NCBI RefSeq assembly: GCF_015207245.1
Contig: NZ_JADEXF010000129.1
Span: 1-7,577 of the forward strand
Reading direction: 5' to 3'
Length of the DNA stretch: 7,577 nt
From: Nostoc cf. edaphicum LEGE 07299
GTDB lineage: Bacteria > Cyanobacteriota > Cyanobacteriia > Cyanobacteriales > Nostocaceae
Under the pieces are notes generated by a model. That model saw only the letters and a list, made by a program, of their open reading frames with translations, was not told the origin of the DNA and did not search any database. Position 1 is the stretch's first letter. Every line of letters starts with the position of its first letter. Shown piece by piece: positions 1 through 4,218 of the stretch. Made by a program: the position numbers and the translations under genes.

Positions 1-394
1 CCCTTGGTTCAAAAATAATCTTAGCTCCCCGTTTGAAGCTTTTTCCTGGCTTAACTAAAGCTAACCAACAGTTATGCTGCCGTTCTTCCAACAGCAACAC
101 CTGAATTTTCGCACCAGTGGATTTATGACCATAAAGCCGCGCTGGAATGACCCTTGTATTGTTCATAACCAACAAATCACCAGAGCGTAGCAGTGCAGGC
201 AAATCATGGAAAATATGGTGTAGAGGTGCTGTTTCGATGCCTGTAGTGGGGGAATTAACCACCAGTAACCGGGAACTATCTCTAGGAACTGCTGGGTTTT
301 GGGCAATGAGTTCTGGCGGTAGTGTGTAGTCATAGCCAGCTACCGAGCAATCTAATTCAAAATCTTTTGCTTGTGGACGAGATGTATCTTTCAA
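1..394 (-). CDS. queA: QueA, S-adenosylmethionine:tRNA ribosyltransferase-isomerase (N-terminal part, runs off left edge)
   Basis: QueA transfers the ribosyl part of S-adenosylmethionine to preQ1 in the anticodon wobble position of tRNA and isomerises it to epoxyqueuosine; it is cytosolic. The minus-strand reading is open across 394-2 and shows family hallmarks in order: AGYDYTLPPELIAQNP, then RDSSRLLVVN, then GDLLVMNNTRVIPARLYGHK, then the KIQVLLLEE strand and WLALVKPGK. Only about 131 of the usual 340-360 or so residues are in the window; the C-terminal part lies to the left. No ATG is available: the first permitted start is TTG at 394-392, without a visible Shine-Dalgarno. The same frame stays open upstream to ATA at 421-419, just after a stop at 424-422, so an unusual start is possible. 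Product is secure from the motifs; the start is not. Confidence 0.93.
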   Translation of the reverse strand, partial: MKDTSRPQAKDFELDCSVAGYDYTLPPELIAQNPAVPRDSSRLLVVNSPTTGIETAPLHHIFHDLPALLRSGDLLVMNNTRVIPARLYGHKSTGAKIQVLLLEERQHNCWLALVKPGKSFKRGAKIIFEPR

Positions 395-518
395 ATTGGC
401 TTGTACTAGTTTTTGGTTTATTTAGTATTTATACTCTCTTAAAAAGGCTGAGTTAAGTTTTCCCTTCTAAAGGAACTTTAAGGCATCTTCGCTCAGTTTT
501 GTCGCTAGGCTATAAGAT

Positions 519-536
519 TGTTACTATTAAGTAACA
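519..536. repeat. Perfect 7-bp inverted repeat, 4-nt spacer
   Basis: TGTTACT at 519-525 is followed by ATTA and the exact reverse complement AGTAACA at 530-536. It lies between the divergent queA and the 667-1056 gene, where an operator or a small leader hairpin would be expected. There is no run of T after it, so a terminator is unlikely. It does not match the NtcA consensus GTA-N8-TAC. Function is unknown. Confidence 0.45.
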
Positions 537-559
537 CGGAAAAATTAACATAAAAATTG

Positions 560-597
560 GGTAAACCTCCCCATCTAAAAACGGGGGCTTTTACCCT
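560..597. repeat. 38-nt symmetric stem-loop in intergenic region
   Basis: GGGTAAA (560-566) pairs perfectly with TTTACCC (591-597). After a 2x2 internal loop, TCCCC (569-573) pairs with GGGGG (584-588, one G-T pair), leaving a 10-nt loop. The perfectly symmetrical layout is typical of a small mobile repeat or the subterminal hairpin of an IS200/IS605-type element, but no transposase or TnpB coding remnant is adjacent. It could equally be a regulatory hairpin for the gene starting at 667. The rest of 421-666 shows nothing else I can name. Confidence 0.5.
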
Positions 598-666
598 ACC
601 GGGAACAGGCACTGATTGACGAATATAGATATGTAGGATTGGCTTTGATCCCAAGCACCAACAAAC

Positions 667-1056
667 ATGGAATACTTGTACTATCTGGCAAATGCCAGTC
701 TAACCCTGAGGGTCGTTCAACACCTCCACGCTAGACCCCAGACACCAGTTTCGTTCGTCACCGTAATTCATCAAATTGATGGCTGGGTGGTTAGGATCAA
801 ACTCAAAGGTCAAGTTTCGTCCCAAGAAGATGGCGATTTTCGGGCTTTTCTAAATGAATTAGGAATTAGCTACGAACCGCCAATGAGGGTGCAAATGGCA
901 CTTTGGAGTTTGGAAGCTGGACAGTGCCCTGTGGATGTGATGCGTCGTTATCAGGTAGCGATCGTTTCTCATGGTAGCCCAGAGAGAGACGAAATTGAAG
1001 CGTTCCGGCAGCAGTTTGTCCGGGGCTTAGGTTACTGTCCAGAAACTTTAGCGTGA
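667..1056 (+). CDS. Conserved-looking hypothetical protein, 129 aa
   Basis: I do not recognise this family. The frame is bounded upstream by TGA at 646-648, with no alternative start between that stop and the ATG at 667, so the start is firm if the gene is real. The product is soluble-looking: no signal peptide, no membrane segment. A mixed beta-like first half (FVTVIHQIDGWVVRIKLKG) resembles an alternating strand-turn-strand, followed by an acidic helical middle and a C-terminus with HGSPERDEIEAFRQQF and GLGYCPETLA. Two cysteines fall in the C-terminal half. Codon use resembles the neighbouring housekeeping genes, and an antisense ORF at 866-1096 is its shadow. The gene converges on yraN and shares a terminator hairpin with it. 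No Shine-Dalgarno is evident. Confidence 0.75.
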   Translation: MEYLYYLANASLTLRVVQHLHARPQTPVSFVTVIHQIDGWVVRIKLKGQVSSQEDGDFRAFLNELGISYEPPMRVQMALWSLEAGQCPVDVMRRYQVAIVSHGSPERDEIEAFRQQFVRGLGYCPETLA

Positions 1057-1094
1057 GACTATTTGGTTGTAACGCCACGACAAAATTATTGGTC

Positions 1095-1127
1095 ATTGGT
1101 AATTAAGATATTTTATCTATTACCAAT
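1095..1127. terminator. Bidirectional hairpin terminator between convergent genes
   Basis: ATTGGTAAT (1095-1103) pairs perfectly with ATTACCAAT (1119-1127); inside, AGATA (1106-1110) pairs with TATCT (1114-1118) around a TTT loop with a TA bulge. It lies 38 bp after the stop of the 667-1056 gene and reaches the last base of the yraN stop codon, so it can serve both convergent transcripts. The stem is AT-rich and there is no strong T tract, so termination strength is uncertain. Confidence 0.55.
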
Positions 1128-1669
1128 TAACCATTATCAATTGAAGAGTCAAAAGCTGCCAGAATGTATTCTTGCAGCTTAAACTTATATCCGGGTACTG
1201 ATGAAGTAGCTAGAGCCTCTTGATTTGCTGTAACCCTAGTTAGATTTTTTGATATCCTTTGACAGTAGACAATAGCAACATCAAATCGACAAGAATAATC
1301 TGCCTTCTCAGGATACTGGGCTAAGAATATTCCAGCTGTACGCCAGATTTTTGCTTGCTTTTGTGGAGTGATTGCGCCTCTTCCTCCGGCATCCCAACTA
1401 CCTGAACTGCGGGTTTTGACTTCAACAAATGCCAATAATGAGTGCTGAGTGCTGTTAGCGGTAGCGGGGCGTTTAGCCCGTAAGGAGTGCTGAGTAAGGA
1501 GTTTTTCCTCAGTTCGTCCATCATGTTGAGCAATAATATCAATTTCCCCCCAGCGGCTAGAAAAGCGACGATGGAGAATTATCCAACCAGTAGATTGCAA
1601 CCATTGGGCTACTAGGTCTTCTCCTAAATGACCAATATCTGGATAATGAGATGGAGGAAGGTTAGCCAT
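1127..1669 (-). CDS. yraN: YraN / UPF0102 family endonuclease-like protein, with a repeat-derived insertion
   Basis: A small cytosolic protein of the PD-(D/E)xK nuclease superfamily, related to Holliday-junction resolvases; its cellular role is not established. The usual motif order is present: an N-terminal GHLGEDLVAQWL helix (residues 13-24), GEIDII (41-46, with the metal-binding Asp44), FVEVKTR (81-87, Glu83 and Lys85 forming the E-x-K), and FDVAIVY (129-135). At 180 aa it is longer than the usual 115-150. The excess lies between GEID and FVEVKT (about residues 51-78), where relatives have only a few residues joining two adjacent strands; that segment is encoded by a dispersed repeat (1440-1495). 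The ATG at 1669-1667 is the natural start, directly before the conserved helix; no Shine-Dalgarno is visible. The gene is divergent from the pentapeptide gene. All predicted active-site residues survive, so the protein may still fold with a surface loop. Confidence 0.9.
   Translation of the reverse strand: MANLPPSHYPDIGHLGEDLVAQWLQSTGWIILHRRFSSRWGEIDIIAQHDGRTEEKLLTQHSLRAKRPATANSTQHSLLAFVEVKTRSSGSWDAGGRGAITPQKQAKIWRTAGIFLAQYPEKADYSCRFDVAIVYCQRISKNLTRVTANQEALATSSVPGYKFKLQEYILAAFDSSIDNG
1440..1495. repeat. Dispersed cyanobacterial repeat inserted in frame within yraN
   Basis: An 11-bp direct repeat GAGTGCTGAGT occurs at 1440-1450 and 1485-1495. Between them is TAGCGGGGCGTTTAGCCCG (1462-1480), which can form a short GGGC/GCCC hairpin around GTTTA. 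This composition is unlike the surrounding coding sequence and resembles a short interspersed repeat recalled from Nostoc-type genomes. In the yraN frame it encodes roughly residues 58-77 (LLTQHSL, AKRPATA, STQHSL), at the point where the protein exceeds its family length. Confidence 0.7.
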
Positions 1670-1683
1670 TGACTAAAAATATC

Positions 1684-2289
1684 ATGAATTCTGTGAATTC
1701 TAGGTTAAGCGATGCCTGCGGCGGGCTACGCCTACGCACAACGGGTTCTACACTCAACTTATCCAGCGCTGAGTTGGAATTGAAGCGTAAAACAAACCAT
1801 CACACTTGGGCAAGTATACTCAGCTTATTCCTTTGGGGAATAGTTAGCATCACCGCAGCGGTCGGTTTTGCTCCAACAGCTTTGGCACTTGAATATAATA
1901 AAGAAATTTTGGTTGAGGCCAATTTTTCAGGACGTGATTTAACAGACTCTAGCTTTACTAAAGCTAATCTTCGCCAGAGCAACTTCAGCCGAGCTAATTT
2001 GAACGGTGTCAGTTTCTTTGCGGCAAATTTGGAGTCTGCGAATTTGGAGGGTTCTGACTTGAGAAATGCCACTTTAGACTCGGCTCGTTTAGTCAGAGCA
2101 AATTTGACAAATGCACTGTTGGAGGGTGCCTTTGCTGCTAACGCCAGATTTGATGGTGCAGTCATTGACGGGGCAGATTTTACCGATGTGCTACTGCGTC
2201 CCGATGAGCAAAAAAAATTGTGCAAACTTGCCAAAGGGACTAATCCCACTACAGGACGAGATACACGTGACACGTTGTTTTGTCCTTAG
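1684..2289 (+). CDS. Exported pentapeptide-repeat protein (thylakoid lumen or periplasm)
   Basis: A hydrophobic segment preceded by basic residues (KRKTNHHTW, then SILSLFLWGIVSITAAVGF) ends in an ALA-type signal peptidase site before LEYNKE, so the mature protein is exported. About 18 tandem A(N/D)LXX pentapeptides follow (ANFSG, RDLTD, ANLRQ, ANLNG, ANLEG, ADFTD and others), predicting a right-handed quadrilateral beta-helix of four to five coils. The tail has LCKLAKGTNPTTGRDTRDTL and a second Cys two residues from the end; I recall this two-cysteine tail in thylakoid-lumen pentapeptide proteins, where a disulfide is likely. The molecular function of such proteins is unknown. The start is uncertain: TTG 1669 overlaps the yraN start codon by one base, ATG 1684 is the only ATG, and TTG 1774 or 1780 sit just before the signal peptide. 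Codons from about 1709 to 1738 are a dispersed repeat, so the first 30 or so residues may not be ancestral. Confidence 0.88.
   Translation: MNSVNSRLSDACGGLRLRTTGSTLNLSSAELELKRKTNHHTWASILSLFLWGIVSITAAVGFAPTALALEYNKEILVEANFSGRDLTDSSFTKANLRQSNFSRANLNGVSFFAANLESANLEGSDLRNATLDSARLVRANLTNALLEGAFAANARFDGAVIDGADFTDVLLRPDEQKKLCKLAKGTNPTTGRDTRDTLFCP
1709..1738. repeat. Dispersed 30-bp repeat, copy A
   Basis: The GC-rich 30-mer starts GCGATGCCTGCGG and ends GGCTACGCCTACGCA. It matches copy B at 3241-3270 at 25 of 30 positions. It lies in the 5' part of the pentapeptide reading frame (encoding about SDACGGLRLRT) or, if translation begins at TTG 1774/1780, in its leader. I recognise the GGGCTACGCC core from memory as a common intergenic repeat in Nostoc-type genomes. 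Confidence 0.7.
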
Positions 2290-2301
2290 TATTTTTTAGC
2301 T

Positions 2302-2353
2302 GGGAATTGGGAATTGGGCATTGCTTATTCCCCATTCCCTACCCCCATTCCCT
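2302..2353. terminator. Short tandem repeats forming a hairpin between convergent genes
   Basis: GGGAATT is repeated in tandem at 2302-2318. It faces two copies of a CCCATTCCCTA-like unit at 2331-2341 and 2344-2353. GGGAATTGGG can pair with CCCCATTCCC (2330-2339) with one mismatch. The element lies between the convergent ends of the pentapeptide gene (stop 2289) and the 2374-2799 gene, so a bidirectional terminator made of short tandem repeats is a reasonable reading. Confidence 0.5.
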
Positions 2354-2373
2354 ACTCATAAAATATTGAGCAA

Positions 2374-2799
2374 CTACCAACCACTAGCACCAATCTTTTG
2401 ACAAACAATTTGCATTCCTTTGCCTGGTGAAGAATTAGCTACAAAAGGTATTTCTCCTTTTTCCTTATCCTCTTCAAGTAGCTGTCCCTCGGAACCATAA
2501 ATGGCAATGCGATTCCGAAAAAGCCGCGATTCTGTACATGATGCATCGAAGGTAGTTTCGAAGATGCCATCACCATACATTCCGTAAAGCTTGTATGTCG
2601 TGCCCTTAATGCTTTCTGTGTCCAGAGCGACGCTATTTCCTAATTTATCATGCCCCACAGTGATATATCTTTGTCCATCTTGATCGATGACCACGCCAAC
2701 ACCTTCAGCGATGGCTGCGCCAACACCTCCGGTGAACGCACTACCACTACTCAATAAAATAGCGATCGCTCCTACTATGCCGCTTAACTTAAAATACAT
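2374..2799 (-). CDS. Small exported protein, possibly surface-adhesin-E-like
   Basis: The 141-aa product starts with a short n-region (MYFKLSG) and a hydrophobic stretch (IVGAIAILLSSGSAF), consistent with a signal peptide. The mature part has VALDTESIKG, TTFDASCTESRLFR, IYGSEGQLLEED and IVCQKIG, with cysteines at 88 and 133. The order is: an early strand ending in a D-T-x-S-I turn, a central D-x-x-C followed by R, then GXLL, then a terminal V-C. This recalls the surface-adhesin protein E family, but similarity is by eye only and the function is unknown. ATG 2799-2797 is the only sensible start because the signal peptide begins there; no Shine-Dalgarno is seen. Near the predicted cleavage region, GGVGAAIAEGVGVV comes from a duplicated 10-mer (2694-2727). 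Confidence 0.7.
   Translation of the reverse strand: MYFKLSGIVGAIAILLSSGSAFTGGVGAAIAEGVGVVIDQDGQRYITVGHDKLGNSVALDTESIKGTTYKLYGMYGDGIFETTFDASCTESRLFRNRIAIYGSEGQLLEEDKEKGEIPFVANSSPGKGMQIVCQKIGASGW
2694..2727. repeat. Duplicated 10-mer with partial dispersed-repeat core, inside the exported-protein gene
   Basis: CGCCAACACC occurs at 2694-2703 and 2718-2727, exactly 24 bp apart. The spacer includes GCGATGGCTGCGCCAAC, which resembles an internally deleted form of the 30-bp repeat at 1709 and 3241. The 24-bp unit adds eight residues in frame (AAIAEGVG or equivalent) just after the signal peptide. Confidence 0.5.
2762..2769. repeat. HIP1 octamer (one of six in the window)
   Basis: GCGATCGC is the HIP1 palindrome, strongly over-represented in many cyanobacteria. 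Perfect copies occur at 2762, 3339, 4076, 4864, 5011 and 7039, inside genes, pseudogenes and spacers alike. The sequence GCGTCGC at 4038-4044, in the kinase pseudogene, looks like a seventh copy that lost one base. Confidence 0.9.
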
Positions 2800-2888
2800 A
2801 GAGTTTCAAAATATCAGATTTCATATCTTTCTACCCGCGATTAAAGCGGTTCTGGCAGGGTAAAAGCACTGAAATCAAGACAGAGCAA

Positions 2889-2912
2889 GGTGTTATACTA
2901 GTTAGTAACACC
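2889..2912 (+). promoter_or_regulatory. Inverted repeat containing an extended -10-like box
   Basis: GGTGTTA (2889-2895) pairs perfectly with TAACACC (2906-2912) around a centre containing ACTAGT. The left arm runs into TGTTATACT, which fits an extended -10 element (TG-N-TATAAT-like). No good -35 box is visible. It is about 50 bp before the Uma2-like remnant, so it could be that gene's old promoter and operator. The flanking 2800-2962 shows no gene. Confidence 0.35.
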
Positions 2913-2962
2913 TTATGGGAAGCGTAAAGCATTAAATAAATAGCTGCAATACTTTTCAAAGT

Positions 2963-3151
2963 ATGAGTGAAACACTTGCTGATATTGCTATACCGCCTCA
3001 GTTTCCCGATCGCGCTCAACTACCAGAGTCTGATGGTACGTTTGTAAAAAATTTTCAAGAGCATCCCCAAACCGTCATTTTGACAGACTCAATCGTTCAG
3101 GTTTTGCAACGCGTACATCCAGATGGACAGTATTGCATTGGTGTAGAGTAA
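2963..3151 (+). pseudogene. N-terminal remnant of a Uma2 / DUF820-type endonuclease-like gene
   Basis: The 62 codons read like the opening of a cyanobacterial Uma2-family (DUF820, PD-(D/E)xK-fold) protein: IPPQFPDRAQLPESDGTFVK, an EHPQTVILTDSI helix, and HPDGQYCIG. Family members have about 180-250 residues and carry their catalytic Asp and E-x-K further on, all absent here: a TAA follows GVE directly and I find no continuation in any plus frame downstream. It is therefore a truncated stub. Similarity is from memory; the short length limits certainty. The start is the ATG at 2963 without a visible Shine-Dalgarno. Confidence 0.6.
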
Positions 3152-3490
3152 TTTTTAGCTATGGCAAGCCGAAAAACTTAGTAATCACGGGCAAAAGCTT
3201 ACCACAGACTTCAACCAGCTTTTAAGTAGTAAATAAATCAGTGATGTCTACGACGGGCTACGCCAACGCACCTTTCAATAACTTGAGGCTGTTTTTGCTA
3301 TTTTCTGCGTGGCTCTATTTTTTGGGTTTGGCAGTAGTGCGATCGCAAAGTACAGTCCCCAGTCCCGTGTATCACTGTGGCGTCCTGAGCAATGTACCAC
3401 CAACTGCATAAACGGCATCAAAACCAATTCTTTCTCCCCAAAGTGCTGCGTCGGTTTGCTTGGATCGTAATCGAAGACTTGTTTCGACTA
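3152..3490. other. Gene-poor junction between two pseudogene remnants
   Basis: No convincing intact gene is present. It contains repeat copy B (3241-3270), a HIP1 site (3339) and two short open readings. One is a plus-strand ATG at 3244 of 55 codons with one hydrophobic stretch (LRLFLLFSAWLYFLGLAVV), whose first codons are repeat DNA. The other is a minus-strand reading ending at TGA 3374-3372 with ALWGERIGFDAVYAVGGTLL, which looks protein-like but has no start and no family that I can name. The block may be a mosaic of decayed fragments. The left limit of kinase similarity near 3488 is approximate. Confidence 0.5.
3241..3270. repeat. Dispersed 30-bp repeat, copy B
   Basis: GTGATGTCTACGACGGG followed by CTACGCCAACGCA matches copy A (1709-1738) at 25 of 30 positions on the same strand. 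It lies in non-coding, decayed sequence. Confidence 0.7.
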
Positions 3491-4144
3491 AAAAATATTA
3501 GCACCAGTTTAAGAACTTTTTCTCGTGCTGACCAAGATTACAAAGTCCCTTTCAATATCCACCAAGGTATTGATATAGGACTCCGATTTGATTTCTGAAA
3601 ACATACTGAGACTGAAAAGCCCGTTTTATCAGGGTTTTATCTGAAATATTGTTCAAAAATAAGATATGAGTCCTATAGCACCATTCTTATTCTCAAACAT
3701 CGTCTGAAAGCTAACGAACAACGTCCGGCGATTGAAGTTGTCACCAACTACGGTAATTTACCTCAAGTAGAATGTTTCCCTGGGCAATTAAATCAGGTAT
3801 TTATGAATATTCTTGCTAATGCCATTGATGCCTTACATGAGTCGAATATTGGACGAAGTTTTGAAGGTATTAAAGCCAATCCCAACCGAATTACCATTAC
3901 CACTTCAATAGCAGATAAACTCGTAAAAATTGCCATTGCAGATAATGGTAAGGGGATGAGTGAAGAAATCAAACAAAAGATTTTTGGCCATTTATTTACA
4001 ACGAAATCTGTCGGTAATAGGTACAGGTTTGGGGTTGGCGTCGCTCGTCAAATCATTGTAGAAAAACATGGCAAAGCGATCGCGGTGAATTCCCAACTTG
4101 GTGAAGGAACTGAATTTGTGATTTAGCTACCATTATCGGCATAA
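3488..4144 (+). pseudogene. C-terminal fragment of a sensor histidine kinase, disrupted
   Basis: Readable kinase sequence begins near ISTSLRTFSRAD (3497-3532), the region just after the phospho-acceptor helix, and continues to NIHQGID (3554-3574). After the MITE, it resumes with ILILKHRLKANEQRP, then the N box NILANAIDAL (3806-3835), the G1 box IADNGKGMS (3935-3961) and HLFTTKSVG. The G2 box should read GTGLGLA, but is scrambled: those codons lie in the +1 frame at 4020-4040, between an apparent 1-base gain (4016-4019) and a 1-base loss (4040/4041). Homology resumes as ARQIIVEKHG and GEGTEFVI. TAG at 4124 then interrupts; with CAG there the frame would run on as QLPLSA to TAA 4142-4144, a typical end for this family. 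The sensor domains and the phospho-accepting His are absent. It is a non-functional remnant. Confidence 0.88.
3576..3675. mobile_element. 100-bp MITE-like element with TA target-site duplication
   Basis: The terminal inverted repeats are TAGGACTC (3576-3583) and GAGTCCTA (3668-3675), flanked on both sides by TA (3574-3575 and 3676-3677). Counting the TA, the first 10 bp are perfect and 21 of the outer 26 bp match (3574-3599 against 3652-3677). There is no coding capacity. Deleting the element plus one TA joins GAT-A to GC-ACC and restores an uninterrupted kinase reading (NIHQGID-STILILKHRL). A TA duplication and short inverted ends are the signature of IS630/Tc1-mariner-type transposition, so a MITE mobilised by such a transposase in trans is the best reading. 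The family assignment is inference. Confidence 0.88.
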
Positions 4145-4169
4145 CTAAATCTTATTTGTTCCTTATGGG

Positions 4170-4198
4170 ATCAGATGGAGTCTGAATCCCCACCTGAT
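4170..4198. terminator. Hairpin between the kinase remnant and ctpA, possible terminator
   Basis: ATCAGATGG (4170-4178) pairs with CCACCTGAT (4190-4198) with a single A-C mismatch and an 11-nt loop. It is 20 bp beyond the ctpA stop and 25 bp beyond the kinase frame's former end. Neither side has a strong T tract, so terminator function is tentative. Confidence 0.4.
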
Positions 4199-4218
4199 TT
4201 GTCTCCTTGTACCCTTCT

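Noticed and set aside
519..536. NtcA binding site
   Set aside because: The palindrome does not fit GTA-N8-TAC spacing.
1321..1542. 73-codon minus-strand frame inside yraN
   Set aside because: Out-of-frame shadow of yraN without recognisable features.
1920..2200. Short periodic repeats that could suggest a repeat array such as CRISPR
   Set aside because: The 15-bp period is the pentapeptide codon pattern within a coding frame; no conserved direct repeat or unique spacers.
1800..2273. 157-codon minus-strand open frame opposite the pentapeptide gene
   Set aside because: It mirrors the pentapeptide periodicity (repeating K-x-A/S patterns) and arises from the biased A(N/D)LXX codons on the other strand.
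3244..3411. 55-codon plus-strand frame with a hydrophobic stretch, possible small membrane protein
   Set aside because: Its first codons are dispersed-repeat DNA, it has no ribosome-binding site and it lies in a decayed junction.
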